From contig DATMXR010000340.1 in NCBI GenBank assembly GCA_035561315.1, positions 1 to 11,370 of the forward strand: a stretch of 11,370 nucleotides of DNA, given 5' to 3'. Positions 1-6,221 of this stretch are shown piece by piece. Numbering within the stretch: position 1 is the first letter of the stretch; every line of letters starts with the position of its first letter. A model generated the notes under the pieces. It saw only the letters and a list, made by a program, of their open reading frames with translations. It did no database searches and was not told the origin of the DNA. The position numbers and the translations under genes were made by a program. Origin of the DNA: JAEYLA01 sp035561315 (GTDB lineage Bacteria > Bacillota > Clostridia > Christensenellales > CAG-138).

Positions 1-25
1 GTTGCGGACGGCCTGTATTCCTTAT

Positions 26-841
26 TCAGATTTCGTAGGTCATCATTTCCTGCACGACCTCGGCGGCCGGGAACGCCTCCTGCGCCTCCCGCAGCACCAG
101 ATCCTCGATGATGCCGCCCCCGCCCCACAAATGGGTGCACAGGAGCCTGCCCACGCCGGCCTTCCTTGCGATCTCCCCGGCCTCGCGCGCGGTGAGGTGC
201 GGCACGAATTCCGTGGTCTTTTCTTTTGCCAAGAGGCCCGTGTCCGCCAGCAGCACGGTCGCGTTCCGGCACAGCGGCGCCAGCCTTTCGTTGTAGCAGG
301 TATCGCCCGTATAAACCAGGCGTTTTTGCGGCACGTCCTCGCCGTAGGCGGGGGGCCTCGGGGGCTCCTCCTCCAGGAAATCCATGGCATAGGAGGGCAC
401 CGGATGCAGCATGTGGTGGAGCGTAACGGAGAGCGAGCCGAACCTTAATTTCATGCCGTCCTCCATTTTGACCATATCGAACGTACCCGCGGAGGAAAGC
501 ATGCGGAATTCGGTCTCCGGCGTGCCCGGGGCTACGACGTGCAGCGGCACGGGGACGTCGACGCCCTTCTTGGGCAGCAGCTGCAGGGCGTAACGCAGCA
601 CCAGCATGTCCGACATATGGTCGCTGTGCAGGTGGGAAAGCAATATCGCATCGATCTCGCTCAAGGGGCAGACCGAAACCAGCCTGGATAGCCCTCCGCT
701 CCCAAGGTCGATCACGAGCTTTACCTTTTTATCGTGCTTGCCGTTTTTTCCCGGGACGGCGGGCGCTTCCAATAAATAAGAGGAGCAGGCGCCCCCCGGC
801 GCGGGAAACGGGCCGTACCGGCCGAGCACCGTCAATTTCAT
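26..841 (-). CDS. MBL-fold metal-dependent hydrolase (RNase Z/YhfI-like)
   Basis: A 271-residue cytoplasmic metallo-beta-lactamase-fold protein. The metal-binding signature HxHxDH is intact at residues 70-75 (HLHSDH). Further likely ligands are His147 in MLHPVPSYA, Asp180 in YTGDT, and His237 in THLWGGG, and HLTAREAG (215-222) is typical of the subgroup that includes RNase Z and Bacillus YhfI. At this size, and without the exosite arm of RNase Z, it fits the YhfI-like group, whose members are thought to be phosphodiesterases or phosphohydrolases; the substrate cannot be read from sequence. The ATG lies one base after the stop of the ECF S-component gene (TAGCATG), so translation is almost certainly coupled and the weak ribosome site sits inside that gene's last codons. 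It is the last gene of the minus-strand cluster in view. The fold is certain, the reaction is not. Confidence 0.88.
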   Translation of the reverse strand: MKLTVLGRYGPFPAPGGACSSYLLEAPAVPGKNGKHDKKVKLVIDLGSGGLSRLVSVCPLSEIDAILLSHLHSDHMSDMLVLRYALQLLPKKGVDVPVPLHVVAPGTPETEFRMLSSAGTFDMVKMEDGMKLRFGSLSVTLHHMLHPVPSYAMDFLEEEPPRPPAYGEDVPQKRLVYTGDTCYNERLAPLCRNATVLLADTGLLAKEKTTEFVPHLTAREAGEIARKAGVGRLLCTHLWGGGGIIEDLVLREAQEAFPAAEVVQEMMTYEI

Positions 842-842
842 G

Positions 843-1403
843 CTACTTCAACTGCCTTTTTGTTTGCGTAAAATCGTCACGGGAGCCAAAGCCGCCCCCT
901 TGACGGTAGTTTTTCCCGCCCATCAAAAATAATACGGGAACGGCGATGACGCCGGAGCCGATCAGCTGCAGGATGTTAAACGGCAGTGAGATGGCCGCCA
1001 GCACGTAATCCCCGCGGAATATGAGATCGTAAAAGAAATATCCGCCGATCATGATGCCGCCCGCCACCGCGACGGATTTCACGAGATCGAGCGGCGCATG
1101 CCCGCGTTTGAGGCGGGCGGCGAACGCAAGCGCCATACCGGCCTTGATTAAAAGGCTTGCGGGCGCATAGACGGCCTGCCCCACGAATATATCCGCGAGG
1201 GCGGAGCCTACGCCGGAGGCCAGCGCCGCCCAGGGACCGCCCAAAAGCGCCGCGGCGATGTAGACGCCCACGTCGCCCAGCGTCCAATACCCGGAAAGCT
1301 CTCCCTGATGGTGGATGTCGAACCGCAGCAGACAGGTCAGAAGAACGACCACCACCATTAGAACTCCCGTCAGTATCAGCGTTTTGTTATCCGGTCTTCT
1401 CAT
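843..1403 (-). CDS. ECF transporter S component, substrate unknown
   Basis: A 186-residue integral membrane protein with about five to six hydrophobic segments (first at 8-26). It matches the substrate-binding (S) subunit of ECF vitamin transporters of the COG4720/HmpT-like type: a Gly-Asp pair at 43-44 before a helix, the small-residue-rich stretch LGGPWAALASGVGSALAD (54-71), YAPASLLIK (79-87), and a last helix beginning PFNILQLIGSG (141-151). Known relatives bind vitamins or their precursors and borrow a shared EcfA/EcfA'/EcfT module encoded elsewhere; none of those subunits is in this window. The tail after about 162 is hydrophilic. The ATG has a good AAGGGGG site 7 bases upstream and lies 21 bases after proS. 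Its stop is one base from the MBL hydrolase start, so the two proteins may act on the same imported compound (inference). The substrate is not determinable here. Confidence 0.8.
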   Translation of the reverse strand: MRRPDNKTLILTGVLMVVVVLLTCLLRFDIHHQGELSGYWTLGDVGVYIAAALLGGPWAALASGVGSALADIFVGQAVYAPASLLIKAGMALAFAARLKRGHAPLDLVKSVAVAGGIMIGGYFFYDLIFRGDYVLAAISLPFNILQLIGSGVIAVPVLFLMGGKNYRQGGGFGSRDDFTQTKRQLK

Positions 1404-1424
1404 TGGCTTACCCCCTTACCGATC

Positions 1425-2867
1425 TCAATAGGCTTTTGCAAAATATGTCAGGGCGTGCGCTTTTTTCCCGCAGTGAACGCACACGTCCGAAAGCTCTTTT
1501 TGCTCAAACGGCATGCAGCGCGTGGTGGCGCCGCCCGTCTTTTCCTTGATTTCAAGCTCGCACGCGGTATCGCCGCACCACATGGCGCGCACAAAGCCGC
1601 TTTTCACGCCCTCGCGCAGTTCTTCAAACGTGGCGGCATCCACGGTCCTGCTTTCGCGCAGTTCCAGCGCCTTTTGATATAACCCGCTGTGTACATCGTC
1701 AAGCATTCCCGCAACGGACTTTGCCAAACCGTCCATGGGCACAAATTGCTTTTCCAATATGTCGCGGCGGACGATGACGACCTGATCGTTTTGTATGTCC
1801 TTGGGGCCGATCTCGATGCGCAGCGGCACGCCCTTCATTTCCCACTGGTTGAACTTCCAGCCCGCGGACTGCTCGCTGTCGTCGAGCTTCACGCGCACGC
1901 CCGCAGCTTTGAGGGTTTTATACAGCTCCTCCGCCTTTTCGAGCACGCCCGGCTTGTGCTGCGCGATAGGCAGTATCACCGCCTGTATGGGCGCCACGCG
2001 CGGGGGCAGCACAAGGCCCCTGTCGTCCCCGTGCACCATGATGAGCCCGCCGATCATGCGGGTGGAGGTGCCCCAGGAGGTGGTGAAGCAGTATTCGAGC
2101 TTCCCTTCCCTGCTGAGGTAGGTGATGTCGTAGCCTTTGGCGAAATGATCCGCCAGGTTGTGGGAGGTGCCCATCTGCAGGGCTTTGCCGTCCTGCATCA
2201 TGGCCTCCATGGTGTAGGTAGCGTAGGCGCCCGCGAACTTTTCCTTTTCGCTTTTGCGGCCGGTCACCACGGGTATGGCGAGCACGTTCTCCGCAAACTC
2301 GCGGTAGACCTCGAGCATGCGCATGGTCTCTTCCTGCGCCTCCCCGAACGTGGCGTGCGCGGTGTGGCCCTCCTGCCAGAGGAATTCGCTGGTGCGCAGG
2401 AACGGGCGCGTGCTTTTTTCCCAGCGGACGACGTTGCACCATTGATTCATCAGCACCGGCAGATCGCGGTAGGACTGGATCCACCTGGAATACATGGAGC
2501 CGATGATGGTCTCGCTGGTGGGGCGCACGAACAGGCGCTCCGCAAGCTTTTCGCCGCCCGCGTGGGTGACCCAGGCCACCTCGGGCGCGAAGCCCTCCAC
2601 ATGCTCCTTTTCTTTGTTCAGAAGGCTTTCCGGTATCAGCAGCGGGAAATAGGCGTTGACATGCCCGGTTTCCTTGAACCGCGCGTCCATCTGCTGCTGG
2701 ATCAGCTCCCACACGCCGTAGCCGTAGGGCTTTATGACCATGCAGCCCTTGACGTCGGAATAATCCACCATATCGGTCTTTAACACCACGTCGGTATACC
2801 ACTGGGGGAAATCCTCGTCCCGCCGCGCGATGTGCTTTACAAATTCCTGCCCGCCGTTGTTCGCCAT
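1425..2867 (-). CDS. proS: Prolyl-tRNA synthetase, archaeal/eukaryal-like type
   Basis: A 480-residue class II aminoacyl-tRNA synthetase that charges tRNA-Pro with proline in the cytoplasm. Visible motifs are VRPTSET (114-120) of the proline/ATP pocket, the motif 2 region WEKSTRPFLRTSEF with QEGHTAH (149-171), and motif 3 GTSTRMIGGLIMVHGDD (266-282). The anticodon-binding domain follows from about 292. The C-terminal domain has four cysteines placed as zinc ligands (431, 436, 463, 466), and the protein ends in Tyr480, as in the Thermus enzyme where the terminal tyrosine reaches the active site. The editing INS domain of the long bacterial (E. coli-type) enzyme is absent; this shorter form is known from Clostridia, Thermus, Mycoplasma and others. 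The ATG is preceded by AAGGAG at 7 bases. No T-box is evident: only about 100 bases separate it from the upstream gene. Confidence 0.97.
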   Translation of the reverse strand: MANNGGQEFVKHIARRDEDFPQWYTDVVLKTDMVDYSDVKGCMVIKPYGYGVWELIQQQMDARFKETGHVNAYFPLLIPESLLNKEKEHVEGFAPEVAWVTHAGGEKLAERLFVRPTSETIIGSMYSRWIQSYRDLPVLMNQWCNVVRWEKSTRPFLRTSEFLWQEGHTAHATFGEAQEETMRMLEVYREFAENVLAIPVVTGRKSEKEKFAGAYATYTMEAMMQDGKALQMGTSHNLADHFAKGYDITYLSREGKLEYCFTTSWGTSTRMIGGLIMVHGDDRGLVLPPRVAPIQAVILPIAQHKPGVLEKAEELYKTLKAAGVRVKLDDSEQSAGWKFNQWEMKGVPLRIEIGPKDIQNDQVVIVRRDILEKQFVPMDGLAKSVAGMLDDVHSGLYQKALELRESRTVDAATFEELREGVKSGFVRAMWCGDTACELEIKEKTGGATTRCMPFEQKELSDVCVHCGKKAHALTYFAKAY

Positions 2868-2969
2868 CCGTATGCTCCTTCAACTGCCTTTGCGGCTTCC
2901 CTGCCGCGTCAACTTGCAAATGATTTCCTTGCTATATGCCGGAACCGGCTATAGCCGTTCCGCTATGCG
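2868..2969 (-). other. proS leader with two inverted repeats
   Basis: The 102-base gap between the coiled-coil gene and proS holds two structures. At 2941-2961 arms GGAAC/GTTCC enclose a perfect 10-base palindrome (GGCTATAGCC), with one unpaired C; this begins 8 bases past the upstream stop on the minus strand. At 2892-2907 GCGGC and GCCGC enclose a 6-base loop, 25 bases ahead of the proS start. Neither is followed by a T run on the transcribed strand, so they do not look like intrinsic terminators. They could be RNA processing or stabilising elements, or the palindrome a protein site. A TTGACG resembling a -35 is present but has no -10 at the right distance. Confidence 0.45.
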
Positions 2970-3785
2970 TCATTCGCGGATGATCTCGTCCAGCAGGCTG
3001 TCGAGATCGACGTCCTCGTCTTCCCCGTTCTTATCCATAGAGGGGTATGCGCCGCTTTTCGCCATGACCTCTTCCACCGTCCAGACGCGCTCTTCCGGCT
3101 CTTCCGCGGCCGTCTGCTCCTCCCGTACGGGCTGTTCCTCCTGCGCGGGCACGGATTCCCCGGGGAACGCGGGCTCCGTGGGTTCCGCGTCCGGCTCGGT
3201 TTCGGGAACCGCCGGGATGTCCCTTCCCTGCAGCCGGTAAATGCCGTGCATCAATTCCTGCGGGGTCCCGTATGAATCGGGGAGTTTCCCCGCCTGGGAC
3301 TGTATGAGCGCGGAAAGGCCGCGGCCTTCCTGCAGAATTTCGGGCGTGTCGCCGGTGAGCGCTTCCATGGAGCGGGCGAACGCTTCGGCCTGCTCCTTCG
3401 CCTGGCGGGCGGTATCCAGAAGCGTGGCGTTGAGCGCGTTCAGGCGCGTTTCAAAGTCCTGCACCGAGGCTTCCGCCTGCGCGAGCCTGCGGGAAGACTC
3501 CGCCTGCGCCGCTTCCACGATTTCGGCTGCCTTTTCCGTGGCCTCCTGTATCAGGGCGTCCGCTTCCGCTTCCGCCCGCGCCCGCTGGGCGTTCGCCTCG
3601 TCCACGATCTTTTTCGCCTGGACCTCGCCTTCCAAAACGCGCTTCCCGGCGCTCGTCTGCGCGTCGGTAAGCGCCCGTACGATGGCGCTTTCCTGCGCGC
3701 GGTATCCCTCCAGCTGTTTATTGAGCCCCTGCACCTGCGCCTGCAGGTCGGTCACCTGCTGTTCCAGCTCGCGCTTTTTGTTCAT
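2970..3785 (-). CDS. DivIVA-like coiled-coil protein of unknown function
   Basis: A 271-residue soluble protein whose function I do not recognise. Residues 1-140 are almost entirely predicted coiled coil: a first heptad-rich segment (about 2-35), then an Ala/Glu-rich stretch (about 36-110) with a repeating pattern such as AKKIVDEANAQ and EKAAEIVEAAQ that resembles the coiled coil of DivIVA/GpsB proteins. The N-terminal lipid-binding domain of true DivIVA is missing and there is no membrane segment. A Pro/Glu-rich, probably disordered linker spans about 190-232, followed by a short conserved-looking acidic tail: VWTVEEVMAKSG (234-245) and DVDLDSLLDEIIRE (258-271). I set the start at the ATG at 3785 because GGAGGG lies 8 bases upstream; an in-frame extension to 3959 would overlap ruvB and has an atypical Arg/Trp/Cys-rich composition. 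It lies 52 bases after ruvB and 102 before proS. A cell-envelope or division scaffold role is a guess. Confidence 0.75.
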   Translation of the reverse strand: MNKKRELEQQVTDLQAQVQGLNKQLEGYRAQESAIVRALTDAQTSAGKRVLEGEVQAKKIVDEANAQRARAEAEADALIQEATEKAAEIVEAAQAESSRRLAQAEASVQDFETRLNALNATLLDTARQAKEQAEAFARSMEALTGDTPEILQEGRGLSALIQSQAGKLPDSYGTPQELMHGIYRLQGRDIPAVPETEPDAEPTEPAFPGESVPAQEEQPVREEQTAAEEPEERVWTVEEVMAKSGAYPSMDKNGEDEDVDLDSLLDEIIRE

Positions 3786-3793
3786 CCCGTACA

Positions 3794-3799
3794 CCCTCC
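3794..3799 (-). promoter_or_regulatory. Ribosome binding site of the coiled-coil gene
   Basis: GGAGGG on the minus strand, 8 bases ahead of the ATG at 3785. It decides the start of the coiled-coil protein and argues against the longer reading frame that runs back into ruvB. Confidence 0.8.
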
Positions 3800-3837
3800 G
3801 TTTTTCAAATATGCAACCGCAGTGATTTCTTATACCG

Positions 3838-4875
3838 TTATATCTCCATGCGCGCCTGTACGGCCGCATCCGAACCGGACGGGGGAAGCTTGTACCCCAT
3901 ATGCGCGTAGGCGGAGGGCAGCACCACCCTGCCGCGCGGCGTGCGCGCGAGGAACCCAAGCTGCATAAGGTAGGGTTCGTAGACGTCCTCTATCGTGCCG
4001 GCGTCCTCGCCCGTGGCCGCGGCGATGGTGTCGAGGCCCACGGGCCTGCCGCCGAATTTATCGATCATGACGTCGAGCATGCGCCTGTCCACCGGATCGA
4101 GCCCCAGCCCGTCTATGCCGAGCATATTCAAGCCCTGCTGGGCCATGGGGAGCGTCACGATGCCGTCCCCCCGCACCTGCGCGAAATCCCGCACCCGCTT
4201 CAGCAGGCGGTTTGCGATACGCGGCGTGCCGCGCGCCCGGGAGGCGATCTCGCTTGCGCCCTCGTCGTCCACCTCGATATTGAGTATGCGGGCGCTGCGC
4301 ATGATGATATCGCACAGGTCCTCCGTGCGGTAAAGCAAAAGCTGCTCCTTGATGCCGAACCGGTCCCTTAAAGGCGAAGTCAGCATACCCATGCGGGTGG
4401 TGGCCCCCACAAGCGTAAACCGGGGCAGGTCCAGCCGTATGCTCCTTGCGGAAGGGCCTTTTCCTATAATGATGTCCAGCGCGAAATCCTCCATGGCCGG
4501 GTAGAGCACTTCCTCCACCGTGGCGTTGAGGCGGTGGATCTCATCGATAAAAAGCACGTCCCCCGCCGAAAGGTTCGTCAAAAGCGCCGCCAGGTCCCCG
4601 GCGTGGGAGATCGCGGGGCCGGAGGTCACCCGAAGGTTGCCGCCCATCTCGTTGGCGATGATCGCCGCAAGCGTCGTCTTGCCCAGGCCCGGCGGCCCGT
4701 ATAAAAGGGCATGGTCCAGAGGTTCCCCTCTGTCCCGCGCGGCCTGGATATAGATGCGCATGTGCTCCTTGACTTCCCGCTGCCCGATGTACTCGTTTAA
4801 AAACCTCGGGCGCAGGCTGTATTCGGTTTGCATATCCTCTTCGCGAAGCGATGAGGAAAGCAGGCGGTCTTCCAC
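3838..4875 (-). CDS. ruvB: Holliday junction branch migration ATPase RuvB
   Basis: A 345-residue AAA+ motor that, with RuvA, drives branch migration of Holliday junctions during recombinational repair. Walker A is GPPGLGKT (60-67), Walker B is FIDEIH (109-114), sensor 1 is GATTR (157-161), the probable arginine finger is Arg170 in PLRDRF, and the sensor 2 region is RGTPRIANRLL (215-225). A winged-helix DNA-binding domain follows from about 260 and contains GLDTIAAATGE and the family hallmark EDVYEPYL (296-303). I chose the GTG at 4875 (protein begins MEDRLLSSSLREED, like other RuvB proteins) because GGAGGGG is 6 bases upstream. A TTG seven codons earlier would put the start inside a hairpin loop with the Shine-Dalgarno within the coding region. 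It follows ruvA by 51 bases. Length and motifs are those of a complete, functional protein. Confidence 0.98.
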   Translation of the reverse strand: MEDRLLSSSLREEDMQTEYSLRPRFLNEYIGQREVKEHMRIYIQAARDRGEPLDHALLYGPPGLGKTTLAAIIANEMGGNLRVTSGPAISHAGDLAALLTNLSAGDVLFIDEIHRLNATVEEVLYPAMEDFALDIIIGKGPSARSIRLDLPRFTLVGATTRMGMLTSPLRDRFGIKEQLLLYRTEDLCDIIMRSARILNIEVDDEGASEIASRARGTPRIANRLLKRVRDFAQVRGDGIVTLPMAQQGLNMLGIDGLGLDPVDRRMLDVMIDKFGGRPVGLDTIAAATGEDAGTIEDVYEPYLMQLGFLARTPRGRVVLPSAYAHMGYKLPPSGSDAAVQARMEI

Positions 4876-4881
4876 TCTTGT

Positions 4882-4888
4882 CCCCTCC
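4882..4888 (-). promoter_or_regulatory. Ribosome binding site deciding the ruvB GTG start
   Basis: GGAGGGG on the minus strand, 6 bases before the GTG at 4875. Only this start gives the usual RuvB N-terminus and spacing. A perfect hairpin ends one base upstream of the site (see 4890-4904). Confidence 0.85.
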
Positions 4889-4889
4889 G

Positions 4890-4904
4890 GCGGCAAACTG
4901 CCGC
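4890..4904 (-). repeat. Perfect hairpin next to the ruvB Shine-Dalgarno
   Basis: Six-base arms GCGGCA and TGCCGC around a three-base loop, ending one base before the GGAGGGG of ruvB in the transcript. There is no T run after it, so it is not a terminator. It could affect ribosome loading on ruvB or protect a processed mRNA end. The pairing is read directly; the role is inference. Confidence 0.55.
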
Positions 4905-4926
4905 ATACTCTCTATTTCGATATTTT

Positions 4927-5517
4927 TCAGCTTTTCGCAAGCCTTCTTAGCGCCCGCGTGATCATTTCTTCAATACTTTCCGTTTCCTCTGCCGCCGCCA
5001 CCGCGCGGGAGGCGGATGCGCCGTCGTACCCCAGGCCCATCAAAGCGGCCACGGCCTCGGCCCTGAGATCGGAAGCCTGCGCCGCGCCCTCCGGCAGGCC
5101 CGCGCCCGTCATTTCCTCCACGCCGACCTTTTCCTTTAATTCCAGCAGCACGCGCTGGGCCGTCTTTTTGCCCATGCCCGGCACGCGGGAAAACGCCGCC
5201 GCGTTGTCCGTCACGATTGCCGCCGCCACATCCGCGGGCGTAAGAACGGACAATATGGAAAGCGCCAGCTTGGGACCCACCCGCGTTACGCCTAAGAGCC
5301 GCCGGAACATGGCGCGCTCCGGTTCGTCGGAAAAGCCGTACAGCGCCATGACGTCCTCCGCCAGATGCAGGTGGGTAATGAGCTTGGCCTTTTCGCCCAC
5401 GCGCAGGCCGTTTAGCGTCTTCGCGCTGCAAAACAGCTCGTATCCCACGCCCGCGGCCTCTATGACCGCGCGGTCCGCCGCAAGCTCCACGACCTCGCCC
5501 CGGATATGTGCGTACAT
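4927..5517 (-). CDS. ruvA: Holliday junction recognition protein RuvA
   Basis: A 196-residue protein that binds four-way DNA junctions as a tetramer and loads RuvB. The N-terminal OB fold covers about 1-62 (MYAHIRGEVVEL, HLHLAEDVMALYGF). Two helix-hairpin-helix motifs follow at about 75-92 and 110-130 (VPGMGKKTAQRVLLELK). A flexible Gly/Ala-rich linker (about 134-148) leads to the small C-terminal RuvB-binding domain (150-194). Length is normal for the family. In the first hairpin the usual GVGPK reads RVGPK, with Arg79 replacing a glycine. The ATG at 5517 is chosen for the AGGAGG 4 bases upstream and the canonical N-terminus; the frame extends further upstream but into ruvC with no family similarity. 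It starts 19 bases after the ruvC stop. Confidence 0.97.
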   Translation of the reverse strand: MYAHIRGEVVELAADRAVIEAAGVGYELFCSAKTLNGLRVGEKAKLITHLHLAEDVMALYGFSDEPERAMFRRLLGVTRVGPKLALSILSVLTPADVAAAIVTDNAAAFSRVPGMGKKTAQRVLLELKEKVGVEEMTGAGLPEGAAQASDLRAEAVAALMGLGYDGASASRAVAAAEETESIEEMITRALRRLAKS

Positions 5518-5536
5518 GCTTCCTCCTAACGCCCTG

Positions 5537-6034
5537 TCATTTGATGCGGAATTCCTGCGCCGCGGGCCCCATGGTGTTCGCGTGGCAGATGGCCACCGCG
5601 AGCGCGTCCGCCGCGTCGTCCGGCTTTGGTATCGCTTTGAGCGAAAGCAGCGCGCGCACCATGTGCTGCACCTGCTTTTTGTCCGCGTGGCCGTTGCCCG
5701 TGACCGCAAGCTTTATCTGCATGGGCGTGTATTCGTAAAGCGGCAGCCCGCTCTGCTGGGCCGAGAGCATCGCCACGCCGCGCCCCGCGCCCACCTGTAT
5801 GGCGGTGGTGACGTTGCGGCTGAAAAACAGCTCCTCGAACGCGACCTCATCCGGCCCGAATTTCTCCACAAGCTGGCGCGCGCCAAGATACAGCCGCTCC
5901 AGACGCTCGGGAAAGGGCATGCCCGCGGGCGTTTCGATGACCCCGCAATCGACGGCGCGAAGCAGAGTCCCCCGCGTTTCCACCACGCCGTACCCCAATA
6001 TGGCGTACCCCGGGTCGATGCCCAATACCACCAA
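5537..6034 (-). CDS. ruvC: Holliday junction resolvase RuvC
   Basis: A 165-residue endonuclease that cuts Holliday junctions symmetrically as a dimer. The four acidic metal-binding residues are present: Asp7 in GIDPG, Glu67 in AFEELFF, and Asp140 and Asp143 in DDAADALAVAICH. The basic helix region GNGHADKKQVQHMV (113-126) is also typical. First gene of the minus-strand cluster. The start is not an ATG: candidates are TTG at 6034 and GTG at 6031, with a weak AAGG upstream at 4 or 7 bases; an in-frame TGA lies five codons ahead of the TTG, so the start cannot be much earlier. The GTG has the better spacing. A promoter at 6071-6099 would give a leader of about 30 bases. Confidence 0.97.
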   Translation of the reverse strand: MVVLGIDPGYAILGYGVVETRGTLLRAVDCGVIETPAGMPFPERLERLYLGARQLVEKFGPDEVAFEELFFSRNVTTAIQVGAGRGVAMLSAQQSGLPLYEYTPMQIKLAVTGNGHADKKQVQHMVRALLSLKAIPKPDDAADALAVAICHANTMGPAAQEFRIK

Positions 6035-6070
6035 AATGCCTTCGCCTCATTCGTATATTCGTTCTGTTTT

Positions 6071-6099
6071 ATTGTAACATGAAGCGGCACAAGCGTAAA
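6071..6099 (-). promoter_or_regulatory. Promoter of the ruvC cluster
   Basis: On the minus strand the -10 is TACAAT with the extended element TG one base before it (TGTTACAAT), and the -35 is TTTACG (four of six matches to TTGACA) at a 17-base spacing. Predicted start is near 6064, about 30 bases before ruvC. No LexA-like box (CGAAC-N4-GTTCG) is visible here. Confidence 0.7.
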
Positions 6100-6159
6100 T
6101 GACGCATGTGTTAAAATTACCCCGGGGCGCGGGCAGGACCAAAATAATCGCGGGTTTGA

Positions 6160-6188
6160 TTGTGCCTTTCCGGCAAAGCTGTTATAAT
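6160..6188 (+). promoter_or_regulatory. Promoter of the panT-coaX unit
   Basis: A perfect extended -10, TGTTATAAT (6180-6188). The -35 is poor (TTGTGC at 6160-6165, 17-base spacing), as is usual when the extended -10 is strong. Transcription should start near 6195, leaving a leader of about 27 bases, too short for a riboswitch. It is divergent from the ruvC promoter, with about 60 bases between the two -35 regions. Confidence 0.75.
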
Positions 6189-6207
6189 AGCACAAAGCAT
6201 CCCGAAC

Positions 6208-6214
6208 GGAGAGG
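6208..6214 (+). promoter_or_regulatory. Ribosome binding site deciding the panT GTG start
   Basis: GGAGAGG, 7 bases before the GTG at 6222. It sits downstream of the promoter, which rules out the longer frame opening at 6099 because that ATG would precede the transcription start. Confidence 0.8.
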
Positions 6215-6221
6215 CAAAAGA

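Noticed and set aside
1689..2783. 364-codon open frame on the plus strand opposite proS
   Set aside because: It is exactly antisense to a well-conserved synthetase, is rich in His, Gly and Arg without recognisable motifs, and has no convincing ribosome site; it is an effect of high GC on the third codon position.
2868..2969. T-box riboswitch for proS
   Set aside because: The gap is only about 100 bases and shows neither the T-box sequence nor a terminator/antiterminator pair.
3786..3959. N-terminal extension of the coiled-coil protein by 58 residues
   Set aside because: It would overlap the ruvB 3' end, has a Trp/Cys/Arg-rich composition unlike the rest, and ignores the GGAGGG placed correctly for the ATG at 3785.
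6040..6070. Possible LexA/SOS box ahead of ruvC (GAACGAATATACGAAT on the minus strand)
   Set aside because: The half-sites are direct, not inverted, and do not match CGAAC-N4-GTTCG; it reads as two CGAAT direct repeats without known meaning.
4754..6082. 442-codon open frame on the plus strand opposite ruvA and ruvC
   Set aside because: It spans two recognised genes on the other strand, is Ser/Ala/Arg-rich with no domain, and has no promoter or ribosome site of its own.
6099..6221. Upstream extension of panT to an ATG at 6099
   Set aside because: The extension includes the promoter -10 (6183-6188) and would precede the transcription start; GTG at 6222 has the proper ribosome site.
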